This document shows, piece by piece, positions 45,888 through 52,950 of a stretch of 64,000 nucleotides of DNA (position 1 is its first letter; each line of letters opens with the position of its first letter). The notes beneath the pieces were generated by a model. That model had not been told where the DNA came from. It made no database searches and saw nothing but the letters and a program-made list of their open reading frames with translations. Made by a program: the position numbers and the translations under genes. The stretch is from NCBI GenBank assembly GCA_964641665.1, contig CAZXKO010000013.1:128066-192065 (forward strand), written 5' to 3'. This DNA is from Gp1-AA133 sp964641665 (GTDB lineage Bacteria; Acidobacteriota; Terriglobia; Terriglobales; Acidobacteriaceae).

Positions 45888-46349
45888 CTAAACGTTGAGC
45901 CGGACAATCTCTCCCCGCACCGTACCACCCTCAACCACCAGCTTCCCCACCGTCACCGGCAGCTCGAACCGCCGCGGCCCCGCGCTCCCCGGATTGAAAT
46001 ACAGCACGCCGTTCTTCACTTCCACTTTCGGCACATGGCTGTGCCCGTACACCACCACACCGAATCCAGACGCCTCAGGCTTCAAGTCGAGCTCGCCCAA
46101 AATATGCAGCATGTAAATCGAAACCCCTTCCACCTGGAAAACTTCTCTATCCCCGATAGTGCTCGCCCACGCGGTCCGATCCACGTTCCCGCGCACCGCG
46201 GTCACCGCCGCGATCTGGCGGAGTTCGTTGAGGATCTCGGGCGCACCGATGTCTCCCGCGTGCAGAATATGAGCCGACCCACGCAACGCGTCCATCACCT
46301 CCGGCCGCAGCAGCCCATGCGTATCGGAAATAACGCCCAGAACAGTCAT
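45888..46349 (-). CDS. YfcE/MJ0936-family metallophosphodiesterase
   Basis: ATG 46349 gives MTVLGVISDTHG; a longer upstream frame has a non-conserved leader. Metal ligands are visible as DTHG, LHAGDIG, VRGNVD and VVYGHSHVPKV. The protein is 153 residues, normal for the family, and ends TVRGEIVRLNV. Members hydrolyse phosphodiesters such as cyclic nucleotides in vitro; the natural substrate is unclear. Convergent with the kinase gene across 164 bases. Confidence 0.9.
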   Translation of the reverse strand: MTVLGVISDTHGLLRPEVMDALRGSAHILHAGDIGAPEILNELRQIAAVTAVRGNVDRTAWASTIGDREVFQVEGVSIYMLHILGELDLKPEASGFGVVVYGHSHVPKVEVKNGVLYFNPGSAGPRRFELPVTVGKLVVEGGTVRGEIVRLNV

Positions 46350-46354
46350 CAGTC

Positions 46355-46548
46355 GCAAGTCGTCAGTCGTCAGCTCTAAAGCGGTAGATTCATCTTTCCG
46401 TTCCCGCAAGCGGAGACCGCATCCCCGACGTCTCTAAAAATGTTGGCCTCCCGAGCGCAGTCGAGGAACCTTGTGTTGCCGCCGACCACGATTCGGCCGC
46501 CTTGGGCAGACCCTGCAAGAGGTTTGGCCGACGACCAACGACCAGCCT
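46355..46548. repeat. repeat-rich gap with R2 fragment and CAACGACC words
   Basis: CAGTCGTCAGCTCTAAAGC at 46364, a truncated R2 (CCCGAGCGCAGTCGAGGAAC) at 46451, and GACGACCAACGACCAGCC at 46531. No gene seen. Confidence 0.65.
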
Positions 46549-46549
46549 C

Positions 46550-47383
46550 CTATCCCAGCATCTTGTTCACATCCGCGTAAGCAATTCCACCTTCGAGCGT
46601 CGTGTACGTCCCGGAGGACTTCAATTCCTCCGCGATGCGCTTCACCAGCCCCAGCGTCGCGCGCATCGCCGCCGATCCCACGCTCACCCGCGCCACGCCT
46701 AGCTTCTCGAGCTCCGGAATCGTCGGAAACCCCGGTCCCACCAGAATGTTCAACGGACATTTCACATCCCGCACGATCCGTCCAGTCGTGTCGGCATCGC
46801 GCAGCCCGGGCACGAACACGCAATCGGCCCCCGCATCGCGAAAGGCAAGCAGGCGCCGGACCGCCTCGTCATACCGATTTTCCGGAGTCCCGACTTCCGC
46901 CAGATAGACATCCGTCCGCGCGTTGAGCACCAACAGCACACCGGTCTTCAGCGCGGCCTCGCGCACCGCATGAATCTTCTCCACCTGCAGCGCCAACTCC
47001 ACCAGCGGAAGATCCCCATCGCCCGGCGCATCTTCCAGGTTCATGCCCACCGCGCCCGCCTCAATCACGTCGTGAGCGGTCCGCGCCGCATCCTCGGGAC
47101 GCCCTCCGTACCCCGACTCGACATCCGCCGTCACCGGTATCTTCACGGCCTTCGCGATTCGCGCCACTCGCGCCAGCATCTCCTCCCGCGAAATCTTCTG
47201 CCCATCCGGATACCCCAGTGAAAACGCCACGCCTCCGCTGGTAGTCGCAATCGCCCCAAACCCAGCCTGTTCGAACACCCGCGCGCTCGCCACATCCCAG
47301 GCATTCGGCAGCACAAGAATCTTCTCTCCGCGATGCATCGCCCGGAACGCATTCGCCTTCGATTTCTGCTCTTCCACTGTCAT
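46550..47383 (-). CDS. isocitrate lyase/PEP mutase-family protein
   Basis: ATG 47383 opens MTVEEQKSKANAFRAMHRG. The (beta/alpha)8 signatures are VLPNAWDVASARVFEQAGFGAIATTSGGVAFSLGYPDGQ, VPVTADVESGYGG-type loop (PVTADVESGYGG), VGMNLEDAPG and LNARTDVYL. The KKCGH motif of true isocitrate lyase is absent. The group includes PEP mutase, oxaloacetate decarboxylases and phosphonate enzymes, so the reaction is probably C-C or P-C cleavage or isomerisation of a 2-oxoacid; not resolved. Confidence 0.9.
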   Translation of the reverse strand: MTVEEQKSKANAFRAMHRGEKILVLPNAWDVASARVFEQAGFGAIATTSGGVAFSLGYPDGQKISREEMLARVARIAKAVKIPVTADVESGYGGRPEDAARTAHDVIEAGAVGMNLEDAPGDGDLPLVELALQVEKIHAVREAALKTGVLLVLNARTDVYLAEVGTPENRYDEAVRRLLAFRDAGADCVFVPGLRDADTTGRIVRDVKCPLNILVGPGFPTIPELEKLGVARVSVGSAAMRATLGLVKRIAEELKSSGTYTTLEGGIAYADVNKMLG

Positions 47384-47447
47384 AGTTAGCTCACCGCTCC
47401 AAACGTTCTCTCTGCCGGCATTTGGCCCGACCACTCCCCCTTTGACT

Positions 47448-47503
47448 TGTCATCCCGAGCGCAGTGGGGCGCCAGCCGAACGGAGTCGAGGGACCTTGTG
47501 TTT
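47448..47503 (+). repeat. R2 repeat, full length
   Basis: TGTCATCCCGAGCGCAGTGG, GGCGCCAGCCGAACGGAGTC, GAGGGACCTTGTGTTT. One of the best-preserved copies, in the gap between the thioesterase and the PEP-mutase-like gene. Confidence 0.88.
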
Positions 47504-47593
47504 AGGAACACACTGTAGGCCCGTCGAGCTTTCTCATTCACTAGGGACCCCCTGCTAAGCGCGAAATGCTAAATGCCAAGTGCGGAATTCCCC

Positions 47594-47989
47594 CTACCCC
47601 TCCCCCTTCCTCACGCGCGCTGCAAACTTCGACACGCTCAGCACCGCCCGCCCCACCGTTCCGCGACCAATCTCCTGCGCCCCGTCGCTGGCCGACACCC
47701 GCACCGTATAAAAGCGCCCATCGAACCCCTCGACCACCGCCTCGGCCTTGACCCGCGTTCCAATCCCGCTCGCTGCCCGATGCTCAATATGAATCGACGT
47801 CCCCACCGTGATCTCATCACCTTCACAGTAAGGCTGCAGCGCATGAAACGCCGCCGTCTCCATCAGCCGGATCATGTCCGGCGTCGAGTACACCGGCGGC
47901 AACGACGGATGATGCGCCGTCAATGTGTGCTGAAACTCCACCGTCTCCTCCGCCTCCCCCCGCGCCCCGATGGGCACCGGCTTCACCAT
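47594..47989 (-). CDS. hotdog-fold thioesterase, FlK-like
   Basis: 131 residues: VKPVPIGARGEAEETVEFQHTLTAHHPSLPPVYSTPDMIRLMETAAFHALQPY, then GTSIHIEHRAASGIGTRVKAEAVVEGFDGRFYTVRV. This matches the fluoroacetyl-CoA-thioesterase-like hotdog family, with Thr in YSTPDM, Glu in MET and His in IEHRA as candidate catalytic residues. It probably hydrolyses a small acyl-CoA. No pathway neighbour indicates the substrate. Confidence 0.85.
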   Translation of the reverse strand: MVKPVPIGARGEAEETVEFQHTLTAHHPSLPPVYSTPDMIRLMETAAFHALQPYCEGDEITVGTSIHIEHRAASGIGTRVKAEAVVEGFDGRFYTVRVSASDGAQEIGRGTVGRAVLSVSKFAARVRKGEG

Positions 47990-48002
47990 CGGCCTTCCTC
48001 CC

Positions 48003-48036
48003 GTGTGGCGCGGACACTCCTGTCCGCGTCCGGACG
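48003..48036 (+). repeat. R1-like hairpin, gap copy
   Basis: Leader GTGTGGCG then CGCGGACA/TGTCCGCG around CTCC. The pcrA copy at 13239 has the same leader with CGCGGACG/CGTCCGCG around CTCT: the closing pair changes from G-C to A-T. Confidence 0.7.
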
Positions 48037-48090
48037 CCCCGATCCTATCCCATCCTTCACTCTCGCACTCTCTGCGTCGAAGAGCGCTTC

Positions 48091-48128
48091 AAAAAAGAAA
48101 GCCACCAACCCTGCAAGGGTCAGTGGCT
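48091..48128 (-). terminator. terminator of the CADD-like gene
   Basis: Read leftward, AGCCAC ... GTGGCT with inner ACCC/GGGT pairs around a short loop, followed by TTCTTTTTT. It lies 23 bases past the stop at 48151. Confidence 0.8.
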
Positions 48129-48150
48129 TGAACTGGTCCAGCACAACGGA

Positions 48151-48852
48151 CTACGCGGCCTTCGCCATCCGCCGCTCCTCGATCCCATCCAGCGCGACCC
48201 ACAGCGCCTTCGCAGCCGCTTCGGCCGCGGCCAGCGCCTTCTCGGCCGCCGCCGGATTCGCCGCTACCCGCTTCCCCAGCTGTTCGCGCCACACATTCGA
48301 GTGATACACGTCGGCGGTCGCGTGCAGCGAGAAGTAGCGCGTGGTCCGTTCATCCGCGCCGTAGCTTTCGCGCAACCCACGATCTTTCTCTTTGGCGATG
48401 CGCGGCACCTGCGACTCGTACGCGTAGAAAGCAGCCAGCGCTTCCTCCGGAGTTCCTTCGCTCGCCACATCGCCGAAATGCGCAATCAACCGGTTCACTT
48501 CCGGCACCGCCTTATGACCGAATCCGGTGCGCGCCGCTCCCATCCCCTCGGCGAAGTCGAGCCAGATATCGGAGTGCGCCGCTCCCGCCTCCCCGGACGC
48601 AGCCTCCCCGCCTTGCTCGTCGCACATATTTGCCAGCACCGCGCGCCGCAGTTCGCCCTCATTCAGTCGCAGCGCGAGCGCCGCCAGATAGGTCGGGAAC
48701 GCCTGCACATGCTGGTAGTAGTCGAGCGCATATTGACGCAGGTCCTCGCGCGTCAGTTCTCCCGCGCTCCACGCCTTATAAAACGGATGGCAAAGAAGGT
48801 CGTATTTCGCGATGCGTGCGTCCAGTTCCTGAAAAAACTGCTGGCTGCTCAT
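48151..48852 (-). CDS. CADD/PqqC-like dimetal protein (putative folate metabolism)
   Basis: ATG 48852 gives MSSQQFFQELDARIAKYDLL. The 233 residues have the heme-oxygenase-like fold of TenA/PqqC relatives and match the CADD group: HPFYKAWSAGELTREDLRQYALDYYQHVQAF (Tyr25), E79, H93, E146 in YAYESQVP, K156, and H177/D181/H184 in SLHATADVYH. Spacing of the last three matches the metal ligands I recall for Chlamydia CADD (H174/D178/H181). CADD makes p-aminobenzoate by consuming its own Tyr. A similar role here is plausible but unproven. The E79-H93 loop has a few extra Gly/Ala residues. Confidence 0.85.
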   Translation of the reverse strand: MSSQQFFQELDARIAKYDLLCHPFYKAWSAGELTREDLRQYALDYYQHVQAFPTYLAALALRLNEGELRRAVLANMCDEQGGEAASGEAGAAHSDIWLDFAEGMGAARTGFGHKAVPEVNRLIAHFGDVASEGTPEEALAAFYAYESQVPRIAKEKDRGLRESYGADERTTRYFSLHATADVYHSNVWREQLGKRVAANPAAAEKALAAAEAAAKALWVALDGIEERRMAKAA

Positions 48853-49244
48853 GAAAGTCCCCCTCCCCGAGCAGCCTACTATAAGGGTGCTGAGACTTCT
48901 GTGACAAGCGTTCGCCTGTGGAAGACCGATTTCGGAACGGCGCATCCCCATCCGAATCAGCGCTTTCGCGGCTCGACGTTCTTTCGCACTCCATGCACTG
49001 CTCCCCTGCGCCCCCTCGCTCCCTGACCCCTGCCTTCCCCACGACTTGCTAGAATGAAGCAACGCCCGCGGGGGTTCCCTAGAGTGTATTCGCGGACATG
49101 CAGTTCACCGAACAATTCGACATCGTCGTTGTCGGCGCTGGACACGCCGGATGCGAGGTTGAGGCGTTTGCGCGGCGTGAGCGGTGCGGGAGCCGCGCGC
49201 CGAAATCCCGAGCGGAGCGAGGGACCTAGCCGAGCTGGCACAGC
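48853..49244 (+). other. gap holding a duplicated mnmG start and an R2 fragment
   Basis: 392 bases between the CADD-like gene and mnmG. 48853-49090 shows nothing coding. 49098-49229 holds a second copy of the first ~60 bases of mnmG, then unrelated sequence, then an R2 fragment (GAAATCCCGAGCGGAGCGAG, 49202-49226). The promoter of mnmG must lie in or before this stretch. Confidence 0.7.
49098..49229 (+). pseudogene. duplicated 5' end of mnmG, 43-codon frame
   Basis: ATG 49098 starts MQFTEQFDIVVVGAGHAGCE, the same as mnmG at 49245 except I for V at residue 9. About 60 bases match with four changes, two of them silent. It then diverges (VEAFARRERCGSRAPKS) and stops at TAG 49227. The duplicate is exactly in frame with the real start (147 bases, 49 codons). 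It could be a recombination scar or a translated leader; I treat it as a truncated copy. Confidence 0.7.
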
Positions 49245-51422
49245 ATGCAGTTCACCGAACAATTCGACGTAGTCGTTGTCGGCGCCGGACACGCCGGTTG
49301 CGAGGCCGCCATGGCCGCCACCCGCATGGGCCTGAAGACGGCTCTTTACACGCTCAACGTCGATCTCATCGCCCAAATGTCCTGCAACCCCGCCGTGGGC
49401 GGAATCGCCAAGGGCCACTTGGTCCGCGAAGTCGACGCCCTCGGCGGCATTATGGGCGAAGTCACCGACGCCGTCGGCATCCAGTTCCGCCTCCTGAACA
49501 CCTCCCGCGGTCCCGCCGTCTGGTCCCCCCGCGCCCAGTGCGACAAGCAGGCCTACCGCCTGAAAATGCGCGAAGTCCTGGAATCGCAGCCCAACCTGAA
49601 AATCAAGCAAGCCGAAGTAGCCGACCTGATCCTGGAGGACACCCCGAGCCACGTAGGGGCAGACGCCCTCGTCTGCCCAGCCGAGCAAAGCTCGGCAGTT
49701 GTCGCCATCGAGAACCGAGAACTGAGTACCGAGAACAGCCGCCGAGTTCTGGGCATCAAACTCCGCGACGGCCGCACCGTCCGCGCCCAGGCCGTCATCA
49801 TCACCACCGGCACTTTCCTGAACGGCCTCATCCACTGTGGCGAGCAGCAGTATCCCGCCGGCCGTTCCGGCGAACCCAACGCCGTCCTGCTGGGCGAAGC
49901 ACTCAAGAAACTCGGCCTGCGCGGCTGCCGCCTCAAGACCGGCACGCCTCCCCGCCTCGACGGCCGCTCCATCGACTGGTCCCGCTTCCAGGTCCAGCCC
50001 GGCGACGACGACCCCACCCCCTTCAGCTTCCGCACCAAGCGCGTCGCGCACCATGACAACCAGGTCCCCTGCTACATCGCTTTCACCACCGAGGAAACCC
50101 ACCGCATCATCCGCGAGAACGTCCACCGCTCTCCCATGTACAGCGGCCAGATCCAATCCATCGGTCCACGATATTGTCCTTCGATCGAAGACAAAATCGT
50201 CAAGTTCCCCGACAAGCTCCAGCACCAGCTCTTCCTCGAGCCCGAAGGCCTGAGCACCCACGAGATTTACGTCAACGGCATGAGCACATCGCTGCCCATC
50301 GATGTCCAACTCGCCATCCTGAAGTCCATCCCTGGCCTCGAGTCTGCCGACATGCTCCGCCCCGGCTACGCCATCGAATACGACTCCATCGACCCGACCG
50401 AACTCGAGCGCACTCTGGAAACAAAAAAAATCGCCGGCCTCTTCCTCGCCGGACAGATCAACGGCACCAGCGGCTACGAAGAAGCCGCCTGCCAGGGCCT
50501 GATGGCGGGCATCAACGCCGCGCTCAAAGCAAACAGGGAAGCCCCGCTGATCCTCGACCGCACTGAGGCCTACACCGCCATCCTCGTCGACGACCTCATC
50601 TCGAAAGGCACCAACGAACCCTACAGGATGTTCACCTCGCGCGCCGAGTTCCGCCTGCAACTCCGCATCGACAACGCCGACCGCCGCCTAACCCCGCACG
50701 GCCGCCGCGTAGGCCTGGTTACCGACGAAACCTGGCGCGACTACCAGGCCAAACAGCACCGCCTGGAGTCCATGAAGCAGGTGCTGGAAAAAACAAAGCT
50801 AACCGGAGACATGCTGGCGAAGATAGGGAGCACCACAGACCACGTGGGGACGGCCGCCCCCGGCCGTCCAGCCGAGCAAAGGTCGGCAGAGAACATCGCG
50901 CAACCGGCGGCGACCAACGACTATTCCTCCGCCTTGGGCCAGACCCTGGCTCAGTTGCTCAAGCGTCCGGAGTTGACCATCGAACAATTCGCACCCGTCC
51001 TGCGCGACCTCGCCCCCGATTTCTTTCACCGCGACGACGCCCGCGTAGGGGCAGACGCCCTCGTCTGCCCGGCCGAGCGCAGCTCGGCAATTGCTCCGTC
51101 CGCTGCGCTCCCTCTCTCCTCCCAAACCCGCAACGAACTCAAATCCATCGAAACCGAAATCAAATACGCCGGCTATCTCCACCAGCAGCAGCGCTCCATC
51201 GATCGCCTGAAAAAGGCCGAACAGCGCTCGATCCCCGACTGGTTCGACTACCGCTCCGTCAGCGGCCTCTCCCGCGAAATGCAGGAGAAGCTCCTCAAGA
51301 TCCGCCCCCGCACCCTCGGCCACGCCTCGCGCATTCCGGGCGTCACCCCCGCCGCCGTCTCGCTCGTCAATGTGTACATCGAAATCCAGGCCCGCCGCCG
51401 CGAGCAGGCAGCCGCGCTGTAG
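49245..51422 (+). CDS. mnmG: tRNA uridine-5-carboxymethylaminomethyl modification enzyme MnmG, with three repeat-derived inserts
   Basis: FAD-binding start VVVGAGHAGCEAAMAA, MSCNPAVGGIAKGHLVREVDALGG, GTFLNGLIHCGEQQYPAGRSGEP, and GYAIEYDSIDPTELERTLETK, then FTSRAEFRLQLRIDNADRRLTP. With MnmE it modifies U34 of several tRNAs. It is 725 residues against 629 in E. coli. The excess is three inserts: ~135-167, ~531-560 and ~598-624. Each contains a 44-bp R1 element translated in the same frame (VGADALVCPAEQSSA, VGTAAPGRPAEQRSA, VGADALVCPAERSSA). They fall between known motifs. Confidence 0.96.
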   Translation: MQFTEQFDVVVVGAGHAGCEAAMAATRMGLKTALYTLNVDLIAQMSCNPAVGGIAKGHLVREVDALGGIMGEVTDAVGIQFRLLNTSRGPAVWSPRAQCDKQAYRLKMREVLESQPNLKIKQAEVADLILEDTPSHVGADALVCPAEQSSAVVAIENRELSTENSRRVLGIKLRDGRTVRAQAVIITTGTFLNGLIHCGEQQYPAGRSGEPNAVLLGEALKKLGLRGCRLKTGTPPRLDGRSIDWSRFQVQPGDDDPTPFSFRTKRVAHHDNQVPCYIAFTTEETHRIIRENVHRSPMYSGQIQSIGPRYCPSIEDKIVKFPDKLQHQLFLEPEGLSTHEIYVNGMSTSLPIDVQLAILKSIPGLESADMLRPGYAIEYDSIDPTELERTLETKKIAGLFLAGQINGTSGYEEAACQGLMAGINAALKANREAPLILDRTEAYTAILVDDLISKGTNEPYRMFTSRAEFRLQLRIDNADRRLTPHGRRVGLVTDETWRDYQAKQHRLESMKQVLEKTKLTGDMLAKIGSTTDHVGTAAPGRPAEQRSAENIAQPAATNDYSSALGQTLAQLLKRPELTIEQFAPVLRDLAPDFFHRDDARVGADALVCPAERSSAIAPSAALPLSSQTRNELKSIETEIKYAGYLHQQQRSIDRLKKAEQRSIPDWFDYRSVSGLSREMQEKLLKIRPRTLGHASRIPGVTPAAVSLVNVYIEIQARRREQAAAL
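49653..49696 (+). repeat. R1 element, mnmG insert 1
   Basis: 44 bp. GGGCAGACG/CGTCTGCCC around CCCT (nine pairs), then GCCGAGC/GCTCGGC around AAA (seven pairs). Followed at 49710 by GAGAACCGAGAACTGAGTAC, a different word repeat, so the insert is composite. Confidence 0.92.
50844..50887 (+). repeat. R1 element, mnmG insert 2
   Basis: 44 bp. First hairpin GACGGCCG/CGGCCGTC around CCCC; second GCCGA/TCGGC around GCAAAGG. Same length and layout as insert 1 but a different first stem that still pairs. Confidence 0.9.
51045..51088 (+). repeat. R1 element, mnmG insert 3
   Basis: 44 bp. GGGCAGACG/CGTCTGCCC around CCCT; GCCGAGC/GCTCGGC around GCA. Differs from insert 1 mainly in the second loop and one junction base. 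Confidence 0.92.
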
Positions 51423-51482
51423 CCCACCCGCCCGTAGACCTTCTCCGCGTCCTCTGCGGTTTAAGATTTTTCTTCGCTAGGC

Positions 51483-51516
51483 CAAAAAAGCGAAAAGCCC
51501 GCCGTCTCCAGCGGGC
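51483..51516 (-). terminator. terminator of the peroxiredoxin gene
   Basis: Read leftward, GCCCGC and GCGGGC pair around an eight-base loop, then TTTTCGCTTTTTT. Lies just beyond the stop at 51539, and between convergent mnmG and the peroxiredoxin gene. Confidence 0.85.
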
Positions 51517-51538
51517 CAGCACAAACGAAACGCGACCT

Positions 51539-52027
51539 CTATCCGCTGATCTTCCGCAACTCCTCCAGCAGCCCCTCTATATCCGGCAGCTGGTCGATCG
51601 GATACACCTTCGCAAACCGGATCACGCCTTCCTTATCCACAATGAATGCCGCCCGCTCGCTGATTCCCGGCACCGGCGCCTTTTCCCGCAGGATGTCGAA
51701 CTTCCGCGTGACATCTCCGTGCGGATAAAAATCCGCGCACAGCGGAAAGCGCATCATGCCGATCTCCTTCCGCTGCCACGCCAGGTGACTCTGGATCGAA
51801 TCTACGCTGATGTCGATCAGGTGTCCCCCGGCCGACACGAATTTGTCGCGCAGCGAATCCAGAATCGGCAATTGCGACTCGCACGTCGGCGTCCAGTCCA
51901 GCGGATGAAACGTCACTACCACGTGCTTCTTTCCCAGGTAGTCGCGCAGCCGGAACCTCAGGTGCCGCTCACCCTCGACCGCCGGCAATTCAAAATCCGG
52001 CGCTCGCTCTCCAACCCTTAACGCCAC
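51539..52027 (-). CDS. AhpC/TSA-type peroxiredoxin
   Basis: 162 residues from GTG; VGERAPDFELPAVEGERHL, then VVVTFHPLDWTPTCESQLP with peroxidatic Cys49 in the TPTC motif, SVDSIQSHLAWQRKEI, and FIVDKEGVIRF. Only one Cys aligns with the resolving positions in the rest of the chain, so it is probably 1-Cys or needs an external thiol. It reduces peroxides in the cytosol. It converges with mnmG. Confidence 0.94.
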   Translation of the reverse strand: MALRVGERAPDFELPAVEGERHLRFRLRDYLGKKHVVVTFHPLDWTPTCESQLPILDSLRDKFVSAGGHLIDISVDSIQSHLAWQRKEIGMMRFPLCADFYPHGDVTRKFDILREKAPVPGISERAAFIVDKEGVIRFAKVYPIDQLPDIEGLLEELRKISG

Positions 52028-52354
52028 AAACTGCCCCTTCCGTCCGCGTAGTTCAGATCGCTCATTCTACAGAAGACCTCCGTTGTGATCGTGCATCGGC
52101 TTGGAACTAAAACCTGTTATCCTGAGCGAAGAGGCGCCCGCCGAACGCAGTCGAAGTTGAGGTGCTTAGCCGGCGTCTGAGCCGGCTGCCGAAATCCCGA
52201 GCGCAGTCGAGGGAGCTTGGACCGGTGATGTTACGCCTTGCCTGGACAGAAATTTCTGCACCGGCCGCAAAAGTCCTGATTCCCGGAGAACTGCGTCGGG
52301 AAAATTAACCTCCCCGTAACAATTCCCCTCCGCCTGGACCCGTAAAATCGCCGG
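52028..52354. repeat. 327-base gap with a composite R2/R4 repeat
   Basis: 52115-52160 is an R2 unit (TGTTATCCTGAGCGAAGAGG); 52169-52189 is an AGCCGGC/GCCGGCT hairpin around GTCTGA; 52192-52220 is a second R2 fragment (AAATCCCGAGCGCAGTCGAG). The rest up to the STAS gene shows no frame. Confidence 0.75.
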
Positions 52355-52705
52355 ATGCCGCTACAGTCCCAAGAACCGCTGCATATCGACGATCTCGAGG
52401 GTCCCCGGCCCGGCCAAAGAATCCTCCACCTTCAAGGCCCGGTCGTGCTCGCGACTCTGTTCCAGTTCCAGGCAGCGATCCGCGCCAAAGACTCTGCCAT
52501 CCTGATCATCGATTTCACCGGGGTTCCTTACATCGACTCAGCCGGCATCGGCGCGCTGGTCGGCGCCTACGTCACCCATAATAAGGATGGACGCTCGCTC
52601 GCCCTGGTCGGCGTCAGCGATCGCATCCACACCGCCCTGGCTGTCACCCGCGTCGAGCAGTTTTTCCGCTTCTTCAATACGCTGGCCGACGCCGAACAGG
52701 CCTAG
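52355..52705 (+). CDS. STAS-domain anti-sigma-factor antagonist
   Basis: 116 residues with a single STAS domain: QRILHLQGPVVLATLFQFQAAIR, ILIIDFTGVPYIDSAGIGALVGAYVTHNKDGRSLALVGVS, RVEQFFRFFNTL. The conserved phosphorylatable Ser of SpoIIAA-type proteins is in IDSAGIG. It should bind an anti-sigma factor or kinase encoded elsewhere; none adjoins. Confidence 0.93.
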   Translation: MPLQSQEPLHIDDLEGPRPGQRILHLQGPVVLATLFQFQAAIRAKDSAILIIDFTGVPYIDSAGIGALVGAYVTHNKDGRSLALVGVSDRIHTALAVTRVEQFFRFFNTLADAEQA

Positions 52706-52770
52706 ACGGAAGTTGCAGGAACTCACGATTCGTCCGCCCATGCCCCTGGGCCTGCGAAAAAATAAAAAAC

Positions 52771-52826
52771 TGTCATCCTGAGCGAAGTGAGGCGCCCGCC
52801 GAACGCAGTCGAAGGACCCCGTGTCC
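52771..52826 (+). repeat. R2 repeat
   Basis: TGTCATCCTGAGCGAAGTGA, GGCGCCCGCCGAACGCAGTC, GAAGGACCCCGTGTCC. Lies between convergent STAS and FkbM genes (245-base gap without a gene). Confidence 0.88.
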
Positions 52827-52950
52827 CCAAGGGTGCGGCACCGGCCCCGACCAATTTTCCACCACGGCCCCCTTTCGCTCGTGGGAACACCACACCTTCT
52901 GGGGCACCTTTCTGCACGAGCGGGTTGCGCTCAAGCATCGGTCATGCCCC

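Noticed and set aside
48957..50660. Long 567-codon frame antisense to mnmG
   Set aside because: It runs opposite a clearly conserved gene, is Gly/Asp/Val-rich and reflects codon bias of the GC-rich plus strand; no motif supports it.
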